A program made the position numbers and the translations under genes. The notes beneath the pieces were generated by a model, which saw only the letters and a list, made by a program, of their open reading frames with translations, searched no databases and was not told the origin of the DNA. This document shows, piece by piece, positions 24,684 through 33,635 of a DNA stretch of 64,000 nucleotides. Origin of the DNA: CAYMUN01 sp964393835. GTDB taxonomy: Bacteria; Patescibacteriota; Saccharimonadia; Saccharimonadales; UBA4665. The stretch spans positions 11,334 to 75,333 of the forward strand of contig CAYMUN010000003.1 in assembly GCA_964393835.1 (NCBI GenBank), in the 5' to 3' direction. The number at the start of each line of letters is the position of its first letter. Position 1 is the stretch's first letter.

Positions 24684-27600
24684 TTACTTTTTCTTATGGT
24701 GCGGTTTAACGTAATCCTGCCAGGCTTTTGGCTCTTTTTGGGTCAACGTGGGGTCGGCTAGGCAGTGCAGCAACAGCCGGCCGGTTTCGGCATTGGTGAC
24801 CAGCGGCAGATGACTGTCGATAGCCAGACGGCGGATAATAAAAGCATCGTGGCTGTCATTGAGCGACGAAGGTACGCTGACCATCAGGCCGATTTTTTGG
24901 CGGGCGATGGCCGACTCGATACTGGGCTCGGTTTTTTCGATTATTTTATGGAGGCGGGTGGTAGGCACGCCGTTGGTCTTGAGATAGTCGTGGGTACCGG
25001 CAGTGGCGTAGACTTTCCAGCCCTGCGCTACCAGGCTGGCGGCTTCATCGACAAACTTATGCTTATGGGCGTCCGGTAAGCTCAGGAATAAGGTCTTAGT
25101 TTTAACCTGCTGCTCAGTGGCGAGCCAAGACGCGTAAAAAGCTTCTTGAATATTGTCGCCGAAACAGGCCACTTCTCCGGTGGAAGCCATTTCGACGCCG
25201 GCTACCGGATTGGCGCCTTTGAGACGGTTGTAAGAAAACTGCGGACTCTTGACGCCAACATAGTCGTACTCCAAAGTCTGGTAGTCTGCCTTGCCATCAA
25301 TACCGAGCATGGCTTCAGTCGCGATGGCGATGAAATTATGACCGGTTACTTTTGAGACAAATGGGAATGACCGCGAGGCCCGGACATTGCACTCGATAAC
25401 CTTTAAATCATTATCTTTGGCGATAAACTGGACGTTAAACGGCCCGGTAATATTGAGGTTGTGAATAATCTGCTTAGTGATACGTTTGGCTTTGCGTACT
25501 GTTTCCAGATAGAGCCGCTGTGCTGGGAATACCACCGTGGCATCGCCGGAGTGCACGCCGGCGTTTTCGATGTGCTCGGAAATGGCGTAAATCTGCAGCT
25601 GGCCGTCACGGGCGACGCCGTCGATTTCGATCTCTTTGGAATTAGTGATGAACTGCGAAATAACCACCGGATGATCCGATGAAAGCACGGCGGCCTCTTC
25701 CAGATAAAAGGCCAGCTCTTTTTCGTTGGATACTACATTCATGGCGCCGCCGGACAGGACATAGGAGGGCCGAATAAGCACCGGGTAACCGACCTTTTTG
25801 GCAAAAGCTTTGGCTTTGTTTAGGGTCGTAACTTCTTCCCACGCCGGCTGATCGATACCGAGTTTGGAAAGCATAGCTGAGAATTTTTGTCGATTTTCGG
25901 CGCGATCGATTTGAGTTGGCGGGGTACCGAGGATGGGATAGCCGGCTCGGTGTAGCGGTAGCGCTAGATTGTTGGCGATCTGGCCGCCGACCGAAACGAC
26001 CACGCCGTGGGGTTGCTCAAAGTCGGCTATGTCCTCGAGACGCTCCAGCGTCAGTTCTTCGAAGTATAAGCGATCAGACCGGTCAAAATCGGTGGACACC
26101 GTTTCTGGATTGGAGTTGATCATAATAGTCTGCCAGCCATCGGCCTGCAAAGTTTTGCCGGTATTGACCGCGCACCAGTCAAATTCTACCGACGAACCGA
26201 TACAGTACGGCCCGGAGCCGATTACCGCTACTGCCCGGTCGCCCAGGGGCTGTACGTCATGAGAATCACCGTGGTAGGTAGCGTAGAGGTAGTTAGTGGA
26301 GGCCTCAAACTCGCCAGCCAACGTATCGATTTGTTTAATGACCGGCCTGATACCCAGCTTAAGCCGCTGCTTGCGAATCGCCGATTCGGTCTTGCCGCTC
26401 AAGCTGGCAATCACCCTGTCGGCAAAGCCCTGCTGCTTGGCCCGCAACAGCAATGCTTTGTCGAGGGCGCGTTGTTGGATAATTACTTCCAGTTGTTGGA
26501 TAGCGTACAGGTGCTCGAGGAACCAATTATCGATGCCGGATTGTTCATGGATCGCCGCTACGGTCTTACCTTTTTTAAATGCTTCATAGATGGCAAATAG
26601 TCGCCGGTCGGTTGCCGGGTAGATTTCGGTATCGGGATTGCCAAATGTATAAGGATGATCGGTCAGTCCGTGGGCCCCGATGTTGAGCATCCGGATAGCT
26701 TTTTGCAAGGCTTCCGGAAACGATCGGCCGAGAGCCATCACCTCACCGACGCTTTTCATTTCCGAGCCGATCGTGTGGTCACTTGACTTAAGTTTGGCCA
26801 AATCCCAGCGCGGCATCTTGACGGCGATATAATCGAGTGCCGGCTCAAAAAAGGCTGAGGTCGTCCCGGTGACAGCATTGGTCAGCTCGTGCAGTCGCTT
26901 ACCGAGGACTAGCTTGGTGGCCACGTAAGCCAACGGATAGCCGGTAGCCTTACTCGCCAGGGCGCTACTACGGCTCAGGCGGGCATTTACCTCGATAACC
27001 CGGTAATCGCCAGTGGCCGGGTTGAGGGCGTACTGGATGTTACATTCGCCAATGATCTCGAGGTGGTTAATAGTGCGGATAGCGATCTCGCGCAAGCGGT
27101 GATATTCTTCGTTGGTCAAGGTTTGGGAGGGGGCGACCACGATGCTCTCGCCGGTATGGATACCCATAGGGTCAAGATTCTCCATATTGCAGACCGTGAT
27201 GGTGTTGCCGCTCAAGTCGCGGACGACTTCGTATTCAATTTCTTTCCAGCCGACGAGGAATTCTTCGATAAGTAGCTGGGGTACGGCCTGGAGGGCTTCG
27301 CTCGCCTTGCGCTTTAATTCACGATCATTGTCGACCCGACCAGAACCGAGACCGCCCAGACTATAACCGGCCCGAAGCATAACCGGATAGCCGATAGTCT
27401 TGGCGGCTGCCAGCACCTCGTCGACGCTATAAGCCACGGCGCTGCGGGCTGTTTTAGTACCGATAGCCTCCATAGCTGTCTTAAACAGTTGGCGATCCTC
27501 AGTTGTTTTAATCGTTTTGATAGAAGTGCCTAAGACCTCAATGCCAAGGCGCTTAAACACGCCCTGATCGTGTAATTCCAGCCCCAGATTGAGCGCCGTT

Positions 27601-27878
27601 TGGCCACCAAAGCCGAGCAGTACCATGTCTGGCTGTTCTTTTTCTAAGATTTTAGTGACGGTGTCGACGGCCAGCGGCTGGAAGTAGACTCGGTCGGCCA
27701 TGTCGCCATCGGTCTGGACAGTGGCAATATTGGGATTAATCAGGATGCTATAAATGCCTTCTTCTTTAAGGGCTTTGATAGCCTGCGAGCCGGAATAATC
27801 AAATTCACCGGCTTGGCCGATGCGTAACCCGCCCGAACCAAAAATTATAGCTTTTTTAAGTTTGGCAGGGCTCTTCAC
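24684..27878 (-). CDS. carB: Carbamoyl-phosphate synthase, large subunit
   Basis: 1064 aa from a GTG at 27878 that overlaps the carA stop (GTGA) and has GGGAG 6 nt upstream; an in-frame ATG at 27908 would lie within carA. It holds two duplicated ATP-grasp halves and a C-terminal MGS-like allosteric domain (about 930-1060). The opening GSGGLRIGQAGEFDYSGSQA is the variant seen in eukaryotic CAD and arginine/pyrimidine CPSases of some bacteria, not the GSGPIVIGQA form of E. coli. The second half opens with AVIGSGPYCIGSSVEFDWC. It makes carbamoyl phosphate for PyrB using ammonia from CarA. Confidence 0.95.
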   Translation of the reverse strand: MKSPAKLKKAIIFGSGGLRIGQAGEFDYSGSQAIKALKEEGIYSILINPNIATVQTDGDMADRVYFQPLAVDTVTKILEKEQPDMVLLGFGGQTALNLGLELHDQGVFKRLGIEVLGTSIKTIKTTEDRQLFKTAMEAIGTKTARSAVAYSVDEVLAAAKTIGYPVMLRAGYSLGGLGSGRVDNDRELKRKASEALQAVPQLLIEEFLVGWKEIEYEVVRDLSGNTITVCNMENLDPMGIHTGESIVVAPSQTLTNEEYHRLREIAIRTINHLEIIGECNIQYALNPATGDYRVIEVNARLSRSSALASKATGYPLAYVATKLVLGKRLHELTNAVTGTTSAFFEPALDYIAVKMPRWDLAKLKSSDHTIGSEMKSVGEVMALGRSFPEALQKAIRMLNIGAHGLTDHPYTFGNPDTEIYPATDRRLFAIYEAFKKGKTVAAIHEQSGIDNWFLEHLYAIQQLEVIIQQRALDKALLLRAKQQGFADRVIASLSGKTESAIRKQRLKLGIRPVIKQIDTLAGEFEASTNYLYATYHGDSHDVQPLGDRAVAVIGSGPYCIGSSVEFDWCAVNTGKTLQADGWQTIMINSNPETVSTDFDRSDRLYFEELTLERLEDIADFEQPHGVVVSVGGQIANNLALPLHRAGYPILGTPPTQIDRAENRQKFSAMLSKLGIDQPAWEEVTTLNKAKAFAKKVGYPVLIRPSYVLSGGAMNVVSNEKELAFYLEEAAVLSSDHPVVISQFITNSKEIEIDGVARDGQLQIYAISEHIENAGVHSGDATVVFPAQRLYLETVRKAKRITKQIIHNLNITGPFNVQFIAKDNDLKVIECNVRASRSFPFVSKVTGHNFIAIATEAMLGIDGKADYQTLEYDYVGVKSPQFSYNRLKGANPVAGVEMASTGEVACFGDNIQEAFYASWLATEQQVKTKTLFLSLPDAHKHKFVDEAASLVAQGWKVYATAGTHDYLKTNGVPTTRLHKIIEKTEPSIESAIARQKIGLMVSVPSSLNDSHDAFIIRRLAIDSHLPLVTNAETGRLLLHCLADPTLTQKEPKAWQDYVKPHHKKK

Positions 27879-28978
27879 AGGCTCTCCCAAAATTTCTGAA
27901 ATAACCACGCGGTGTCAGTCGGGCCGGGGCAGGCTTCGGGATGGAACTGTACCGAAAAGAACGGTTTGCTGGCATGCCGGATGCCCTCCACGGACTGGTC
28001 GTTGAGGTTCCGGAATGACACGATCCAGCCTTTGGGCAGCGAAGTTTCGTCGATGGCGAAGCCATGGTTTTGACTGGTGATAAAGCAGCGCTGGCTGCCA
28101 AGCTCCATGCACGGCTGATTATGGCCGCGGTGGCCATAGGGTAACTTATAGGTCTTGGCGCCGGCGGCCAACGCCATAATCTGAGTACCGAGACAAATAC
28201 CAAAGACAGGTTTGCCGATCGCCAAGGCCTTACGGGCAATGTCGATGGTCGCCGGATAATCCGTGGGATCACCCGGCCCGTTAGATAACACTACGCCGTC
28301 ATAATCCTCGGTGGTATAGTCGTAGTCCATTGGCACGCGGGTTACCTGGGCTGGCAGCTCAAGTAAGGAACGCAAAATATTTTCTTTGGCGCCACAATCG
28401 ACGAGGATAATTTTTTTAGAGTGCTGCTTACTAAAGCTGACGGGCTTGTCGATTGAAACAAATTTCGGCGCTAGCTTTAGCTTTTTGCTGTTTACTGGCT
28501 GAGAACTAATAGCCCCCAGCATTGTTCCCTGGCTGCGTAAATGCTTGGTCAACGCGCGGGTATCGACACCAGTGAGCACCGGGATATTTTGGGAGGCTAG
28601 CCATTCTAAAAAAGAACTCTGGGACTTGGCATGGCTGCCTAGCAGCACGGCCTCGCTGACCACCACGCCGCTGACCTGAATTTTACCGGATTCGGCATCA
28701 TCTGGCTGGACACCGTAATTACCGATCATAGGATAGGTAAAGACCAGGATTTGGTTGGCGTAGGAGGGGTCGGTCAGCGATTCGACATAGCCGGTCATAC
28801 CAGTGTTAAAAACCACTTCACCGACGTATTCAGCTTGCTGCCAGTCGGGTGCCATGCCGGTAAAGTTTTGACCGTCGCTGAGCGTCAGCTGTGCTGGCCG
28901 GTTTATAAGAAAATCGCCCCTTTCGGAGCGATTTCCGCGCTGTTTTAGATTGTTTTTGAGCTGCACGACCTCATCCAT
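27875..28978 (-). CDS. carA: Carbamoyl-phosphate synthase, small (glutaminase) subunit
   Basis: 367 aa. It hydrolyses glutamine and channels ammonia to CarB. The N-terminal domain has GEVVFNTGMTGYVESLTDPS and TYPMIGNYGV. The class I glutaminase domain has nucleophile Cys in FGICLGTQ and His/Glu in SVQFHPEA. AKTYKLPYGHRGHNQPC and CFITSQNHGFA match the CAD-type subgroup. About 25 residues precede the conserved core, and the DNA for them forms a hairpin at 28911-28934. TAGATT with a TGA extension is 8 nt before the ATG. Confidence 0.95.
   Translation of the reverse strand: MDEVVQLKNNLKQRGNRSERGDFLINRPAQLTLSDGQNFTGMAPDWQQAEYVGEVVFNTGMTGYVESLTDPSYANQILVFTYPMIGNYGVQPDDAESGKIQVSGVVVSEAVLLGSHAKSQSSFLEWLASQNIPVLTGVDTRALTKHLRSQGTMLGAISSQPVNSKKLKLAPKFVSIDKPVSFSKQHSKKIILVDCGAKENILRSLLELPAQVTRVPMDYDYTTEDYDGVVLSNGPGDPTDYPATIDIARKALAIGKPVFGICLGTQIMALAAGAKTYKLPYGHRGHNQPCMELGSQRCFITSQNHGFAIDETSLPKGWIVSFRNLNDQSVEGIRHASKPFFSVQFHPEACPGPTDTAWLFQKFWESL
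28911..28934 (-). promoter_or_regulatory. Terminator-like hairpin in the first codons of carA
   Basis: On the minus strand AAATCGCTCC, GAAA tetraloop, GGGGCGATTT, followed by TCTTATAA. Nine of ten pairs are Watson-Crick and one is T-G. It lies about 45-70 nt after the carA start in codons that are not conserved in the family, so it may act as an attenuator or affect translation. No anti-hairpin was identified. Confidence 0.4.
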
Positions 28979-28986
28979 TGCCTCTT

Positions 28987-29036
28987 AATCTATCAGATAC
29001 CGGCGTTATGCGCAAGCCGGCAGGCCGTTGTATAAT
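28987..29036. promoter_or_regulatory. Divergent -10 elements of carA and pyrC
   Basis: Minus strand: TGA-TAGATT (28995-28987), 8 nt from the carA ATG. Plus strand: TATAAT (29031-29036), 8 nt from the pyrC ATG. A GC-rich imperfect inverted repeat (CCGGC / GCCGG, 29000-29020) lies between them. The 66-nt gap leaves the two promoters little separate space, so shared control is likely. Confidence 0.5.
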
Positions 29037-29044
29037 GACAGACA

Positions 29045-30106
29045 ATGCCTAACGCCATCACTCTGCCTGGCCTGATTGATCCGCATGTCCATCTGCGCGA
29101 TCCCGGCCAAACGCACAAGGAGGATTTCCTGAGCGGTACTTCGGCGGCTCTGGCCGGGGGTTTTGCCACCGTACTTGATATGCCCAATAACACCGAGCCG
29201 ATCACGACCTTAGCGCGTCTCGAAGCCAAAATTGCCGGCGCCAGCCAACAGGTGGTCAGCGATATCGGATTCCATTTCGGTACACTTGGTGACAATTTCG
29301 CGGAATTCCCCAAAGTCATCGACAAAGTGACCGGTCTCAAGATTTACCTCAACGTCACCACTGGCAATTTCATCATCGACAAAGACAAGCTGCTGGATAT
29401 CTATGAAGCGTGGCCTGGGACGAAGCCTATCCTGCTGCATGCCGAAGATGATGTCTCAGATCTAGTGTGGAGCACGCTCCAGGCTGTGCCGAAACCGACT
29501 CATATCTGCCATGTATCCAGCCAGGCCGAGCTGGAATTCGTCATCAAGGCCAAGGACGCCGGCCTGCCAATTAGTTGTGGGGTGACGCCGCACCACCTGT
29601 TTTTAAGCGACAAAGACGCCGAACGACTGGGTGCTTATGGCCGCATGAAACCATTTTTAAAACCTAAAAAAGATCAGGATTTCTTATGGCGGCATCTCGA
29701 CTATATCGATGTCATAGAATCCGATCATGCCCCGCACACCCGGGCCGAAAAGGCCGGTGATAACCCCCCGTTTGGCGTACCCGGGCTGGAAACTACCCTG
29801 CCCCTGATGCTGACCGCCGAGGCCGAGGGCAAACTAACCCGTACCCAGCTCGTCGACCGTCTGCATGTTAATCCAGCCCGTATTTTTGGCATCGCTACAG
29901 ATGACAGCACACACATCGAAGTCGACATGGCCGAATACGAAATCACCAACGACGGGTTACAAACCAAAGCCGGCTGGACACCGTTTGCCGGTCGCCATGT
30001 CGTCGGCAAAGTCAGCAAAGTAATACTGCGTGGCCAAACAGTCTATGAAGTCGGTCGTGTTACCACCAGTCCCGGCAGCGGTCGAATCGTTCCTGTCGGG
30101 TACTAG
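29045..30106 (+). CDS. pyrC: Dihydroorotase
   Basis: 353 aa. It closes carbamoyl aspartate to dihydroorotate. Zinc ligands are HVHLRDPG near residue 14, a Lys in GLKIYLNVTTG (carbamylated bridge), HAEDD and HICHVSS, and the catalytic Asp is in SDHAPHT. The text PGLIDPHVHLRDPGQTHKED (seen as PGLIDPHVHLRDPG and THKED) and GVTPHHLFLS closely resembles the dihydroorotase domain of eukaryotic CAD. It is transcribed away from carA. Its stop is immediately followed by the arginase stop on the other strand. Confidence 0.95.
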   Translation: MPNAITLPGLIDPHVHLRDPGQTHKEDFLSGTSAALAGGFATVLDMPNNTEPITTLARLEAKIAGASQQVVSDIGFHFGTLGDNFAEFPKVIDKVTGLKIYLNVTTGNFIIDKDKLLDIYEAWPGTKPILLHAEDDVSDLVWSTLQAVPKPTHICHVSSQAELEFVIKAKDAGLPISCGVTPHHLFLSDKDAERLGAYGRMKPFLKPKKDQDFLWRHLDYIDVIESDHAPHTRAEKAGDNPPFGVPGLETTLPLMLTAEAEGKLTRTQLVDRLHVNPARIFGIATDDSTHIEVDMAEYEITNDGLQTKAGWTPFAGRHVVGKVSKVILRGQTVYEVGRVTTSPGSGRIVPVGY

Positions 30107-31054
30107 CTACTCGGCTTTGTTTTTGGCCATGTAGTTGGTGTACCAGCTGTAATCTTTGCCGAGAAACTTAGCGATTAGTTCGATGCCGAGTTCGGCGGTT
30201 TTGTGCTGTTCGTCTTGCAGTGGGTTGTATTCGACGACATCGATACCGACGACATTGCAGTGCTGGCCGATATATTCGGCAATGGTGGCAATTTCGCGGT
30301 AGGTCAGGCCTTTGGCGTTGGGCATGCCGGCACCTGGCGCGTAGATACGATCAATAACATCGAGATCAAGGCTGACCCAGATATTTGGTACCCGCGCGGC
30401 CAGGTCGTCAATCATTTTGAGTAGCGGCGCCAGGTTTTGACTGAGTAGGTCAAACAGCGTGAAGGCAGGCAAGTTTTCGCGGGCGATAAGCTCAAGCTCA
30501 GCCTGGTCAAAATCGCAGCCGCCGATGTGCAATAAATTTTGTTTAGCGATCTTAGTAGATTCGCCGTGCAAATTTTTTAATCCCGGCGCGCCAAAGCCCA
30601 ATAAAGAAGCCAGGTGCATGCCGTGGATGTTGCCGCTCAAAGTCGTTTCTTCGGTATTCATGTCGCCGTGGGCATCGAGGTATATCAAACCCAGTTCACC
30701 CTTGAACGCCACCGAAGCGCCGCTCACCACGCCAAGGTTGATAGAGTGGTCGCCACCAAGGGCAATAACTTTATTACCGCTTTTAATAGCTGACTCGGTC
30801 TGCTTGGCTACTTCTTGGTTGACCCTTACGACCTCATCGAGATAATGCATCCGCGGGTTACCGGGTTCCAGATCTTTACGATCATGACACTCAATATCGC
30901 CTTCATCGGTGACGCTAAATCCGACTTGCTCCAGCTTGGCGACAATTTCCTGCACCCGAAAAGCTTGCGGCCCGATATCAACACCCAGGTTTTTAGCCCC
31001 AAGATCCAAGGGTACTCCGAGAAGCGTCACTGCAGTTTTAGTGTCTGCGCTCAT
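30107..31054 (-). CDS. rocF: Arginase
   Basis: 315 aa. It hydrolyses arginine to ornithine and urea with a binuclear manganese centre. Manganese motifs are GGDHSINLG, YLDAHGDMNTEETTLSGNIH (in part: DAHGDMN and SGNIHG) and SLDLDVID. The C-terminal EYNPLQDEQHKTAELGIELI matches Bacillus-type arginases rather than agmatinases. The residue after the last Asp is Arg where Pro is usual. It sits alone among pyrimidine genes with its own promoter, so nitrogen salvage from arginine or ornithine production is possible. No other arginine or polyamine gene is in the window. Confidence 0.9.
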   Translation of the reverse strand: MSADTKTAVTLLGVPLDLGAKNLGVDIGPQAFRVQEIVAKLEQVGFSVTDEGDIECHDRKDLEPGNPRMHYLDEVVRVNQEVAKQTESAIKSGNKVIALGGDHSINLGVVSGASVAFKGELGLIYLDAHGDMNTEETTLSGNIHGMHLASLLGFGAPGLKNLHGESTKIAKQNLLHIGGCDFDQAELELIARENLPAFTLFDLLSQNLAPLLKMIDDLAARVPNIWVSLDLDVIDRIYAPGAGMPNAKGLTYREIATIAEYIGQHCNVVGIDVVEYNPLQDEQHKTAELGIELIAKFLGKDYSWYTNYMAKNKAE

Positions 31055-31060
31055 GTATCG

Positions 31061-31069
31061 AGTGTATCA
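31061..31069 (-). promoter_or_regulatory. Extended -10 of arginase, leaderless spacing
   Basis: TGA-TACACT on the minus strand, then CGATAC (6 nt) and the ATG at 31054. The predicted transcript starts at the ATG itself. Confidence 0.55.
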
Positions 31070-31097
31070 CCGAAGTGCCTAGGATTACAGCCCGAGC

Positions 31098-32159
31098 TTA
31101 CAGTGACTGTTTAATCTCGGCGGCCAGGTTGGGGTTCCACATGGGGCCAGTGACGGCCATGACAGTGTCAGCGCCGGCTTGGCGGTATTCATGGAAATCA
31201 GCGGCTGTTAAGACGCCACCCATGCCGATGATTTTGTAGTCATAGCCGAGTTCTTCGCGGAACCGTTTGAGCAAGCCGGTCATTTCCAGCCCGGCCCATT
31301 TGATAGGCGCGCCGCTGATACCGGCTTGTGGTCGACCTGGAAAAACTTCTTTGCCCTGTCTATCGACGACATTAGCCGGAATGGTATTGATGGCGCTGAT
31401 GCCGTCGACCAGGCCGCCGATTTTCTCAACCAAACCGCGGAGTTGCCGGTGATCCGAAAAATAAGCCAATTTGACAAGGAATTTTAAACTGGGATTAGTT
31501 GAGCGGACAGCGGTGACGATCCGAGTGGTGATGTCGGTATCGAAACACGCCAAGACGGCTTCGCCCTCGTTGGGGCAGCTGAGATTAATTTCGATGACTG
31601 AGCCAGGACTGACTGCCTGGATCAACTGGATACCGCGGACATGATCTTGGACGAAATCTTCGCGACCTTTACCGTGAGCCGTGCCTTGGAACGCCAATAA
31701 TAGAGCCTGGCCTTTACCGGGGACTTTGACCGCCTCGGCCATGTCGGGCTGCCATTCATCGGGTTTGATTGAAGGAATGCCAAACGAATTGGCCACAGCC
31801 AGAGGTTCTGTGTATTGATCGGCTACTGGTACAGATTTAGGGTCGTTCAGGTCACCAGCGAGTTGTACTGGCCTGACCTGGGGATAGGGGTTCAGCGGAA
31901 AAGTGTCGGTTCGGACAGATTTGAGAGTGACAATGTCGAAGCCTTTATTGACAGCGGCTTTAATAAACCTGGCGGTTGGCAGCGGGCCGGCGGCGATACC
32001 AAACGGACTATAGACCGGCGTGCCAAAAAAGTCGGACTGCGGCTCGCCTTGATTGACGTAAGGTTCTGAAGTATCAGCGTAATCACCGAATGGCCCGCGG
32101 GCTTTATTGTCGGTGAAATCAAGTTGATCGTCGTACAGCTGCACTTGTTCTATGGCCAT
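31098..32159 (-). CDS. pyrD: Dihydroorotate dehydrogenase-like
   Basis: 353 aa TIM-barrel flavoprotein that oxidises dihydroorotate to orotate. Seen are GIAAGPLPTARF (FMN site), LKSVRT, INLSCPNEGE with a Cys-type catalytic base (class 1, soluble), FLVKLAYF (FMN Lys), SAINTIP, GRPQAGISGAPIK and GMGGVLTAADFHEYRQAGA. The N-terminus is longer than in the minimal class 1A enzyme. No pyrK electron-transfer subunit is adjacent, so the electron acceptor is unclear. GGGGAGC lies 2 nt before the ATG. It is divergent from pyrF. Confidence 0.9.
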   Translation of the reverse strand: MAIEQVQLYDDQLDFTDNKARGPFGDYADTSEPYVNQGEPQSDFFGTPVYSPFGIAAGPLPTARFIKAAVNKGFDIVTLKSVRTDTFPLNPYPQVRPVQLAGDLNDPKSVPVADQYTEPLAVANSFGIPSIKPDEWQPDMAEAVKVPGKGQALLLAFQGTAHGKGREDFVQDHVRGIQLIQAVSPGSVIEINLSCPNEGEAVLACFDTDITTRIVTAVRSTNPSLKFLVKLAYFSDHRQLRGLVEKIGGLVDGISAINTIPANVVDRQGKEVFPGRPQAGISGAPIKWAGLEMTGLLKRFREELGYDYKIIGMGGVLTAADFHEYRQAGADTVMAVTGPMWNPNLAAEIKQSL

Positions 32160-32196
32160 TTGCTCCCCTGTTCATTTAAGGATATCATGTACGGAG

Positions 32197-33030
32197 ATGA
32201 CGTTCCTAGAGAAACTTGACGCGGCGGTGACTAAAAATAATTCTTTGTTCTGTGTCGGGCTTGACCCAGACATGGATAAATTGCCGCCGCATCTGCAAGA
32301 TCAGCCGGCACCCTATTTTGCCTTTAATAAAGCTATCATCGATGCCACGGCCGATTTAGTCTGCGCATATAAGCCCAATTCGGCCTTTTACGAAGCCCAT
32401 GGCGCTGCCGGCATCGAAGAACTTCAACTCACTTGTGCCTACATCCACGAAAAGTACCCGCATATCCCGATTATCCTGGATTTCAAACGCGGCGACATCG
32501 GCAATACTAACAATTATTACGCCCAGTTTGCCTTTGAATATCTGCAGGCCGATGCCGTAACCGTCCAACCTTACCAGGGCCGTGAAGCTGTACAGGCCTT
32601 TTTGGACTACCAAGATAAAGGCATCATGGTACTCTGCCGGACGTCTAATCCGGGCGCTGGTGAATTCCAAGACTTAGAAACCGGCGGCCGTAAGTTATAC
32701 CTAAAGGTAGCTGAAAACGTCCGGGACAACTGGAATGCCAACGGCAACTGCCAGCTGGTAGTCGGAGCTACTTTTCCTGCTGAAATGGCCGAAATCCGGA
32801 CTGTGGCAGGCAACGAGATGATTATTTTGTCACCGGGCATAGGTGCCCAAAGTGGTGACACCGAAGCGGCCGTCAAAGCTGGACTCAATAGTCGCGGTCG
32901 GGGTTTGATTATTAATTCTTCGCGTGAGGTGTTGTACGCTTCTAGCGGCGAAGCTTTTGCGGAAGCGGCACGCGCTAAAGCGATCGGCTTGCAGGATAAA
33001 ATTAATAGCTACCGGGGAGACGCTGCATGA
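32197..33030 (+). CDS. pyrF: Orotidine 5'-phosphate decarboxylase, type 2
   Basis: 277 aa. It decarboxylates OMP to UMP. Start ATG 32197 (MTFLEKLDAAV) is preceded by CGGAG immediately and by TATCAT at 8 nt; an ATG at 32152 lies inside the pyrD start and adds unrelated residues. Motifs are FCVGLDPDMDKLP, the catalytic LDFKRGDIGNT and ILSPGIGAQSGD. The length of about 277 aa is typical of the type 2 subfamily. Its stop overlaps the pyrE start (ATGA). Confidence 0.95.
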   Translation: MTFLEKLDAAVTKNNSLFCVGLDPDMDKLPPHLQDQPAPYFAFNKAIIDATADLVCAYKPNSAFYEAHGAAGIEELQLTCAYIHEKYPHIPIILDFKRGDIGNTNNYYAQFAFEYLQADAVTVQPYQGREAVQAFLDYQDKGIMVLCRTSNPGAGEFQDLETGGRKLYLKVAENVRDNWNANGNCQLVVGATFPAEMAEIRTVAGNEMIILSPGIGAQSGDTEAAVKAGLNSRGRGLIINSSREVLYASSGEAFAEAARAKAIGLQDKINSYRGDAA

Positions 33031-33635
33031 GCCCTGATCAATTAAAACGTGAACTGGCCCTCGATTTACATGAAATCGGTGCCCTGAAATTTGGTGAGTT
33101 TACATTTAAGAGTGGTATTGTCAGCCCGATGTACATTGATTTGCGGCTTTTCGTCAGCTATCCCAAAGTCCTTAAAAAAGTCGCCAAACTTTATGCCCGG
33201 CAGCTAAAAGACCTGCAGTATGACCGTTTAGCCGGTGTAGCCTATGCTGCCCTGCCCATCGCCGGAGCCATCAGTTTGGAGCTGGAACAGCCCTGGATTT
33301 TTATGCGTAAAGAAGCACTCAAAAAGGCCTATGGTCTCGAGAAAAGCCTGGAGGGCGAATGTCATAAAGGTGAAACCGTCGTCATGATCGAAGACCTTGC
33401 CACCAAAGCCACTTCCCTGATGGAAGCGATCCCAGCTATCGAAGCCCACGGTCTCGTCGTCAAAGACGCCGTGGTTTTGCTTGATTACCAAAAAGGCGGC
33501 AGCGAGCTGCTCAAAACCAACGGTTATACCCTGCACGCTTTTATGACCACTCGCGAACTAGTCGACATAATGCATGCCGAGGGTAAAATCGATGAAGCCA
33601 AACATGCTCAGTGCGTCGAATTCCTGGCTAATTAA
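33027..33635 (+). CDS. pyrE: Orotate phosphoribosyltransferase
   Basis: 202 aa. It adds PRPP to orotate to form OMP, which PyrF consumes. The N-terminal ALKFGEFTFKSGIVSPMYID is characteristic, and YAALPIAGAISLE is the substrate loop. The PRPP motif reads MIEDLATKATS, where the usual form is VVEDVxTTGGS, so the flexible glycines are replaced. That is unusual but the acidic pair and Thr/Ser are kept. It is translationally coupled to pyrF, the same pairing that is fused in eukaryotic UMP synthase. Confidence 0.92.
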   Translation: MSPDQLKRELALDLHEIGALKFGEFTFKSGIVSPMYIDLRLFVSYPKVLKKVAKLYARQLKDLQYDRLAGVAYAALPIAGAISLELEQPWIFMRKEALKKAYGLEKSLEGECHKGETVVMIEDLATKATSLMEAIPAIEAHGLVVKDAVVLLDYQKGGSELLKTNGYTLHAFMTTRELVDIMHAEGKIDEAKHAQCVEFLAN

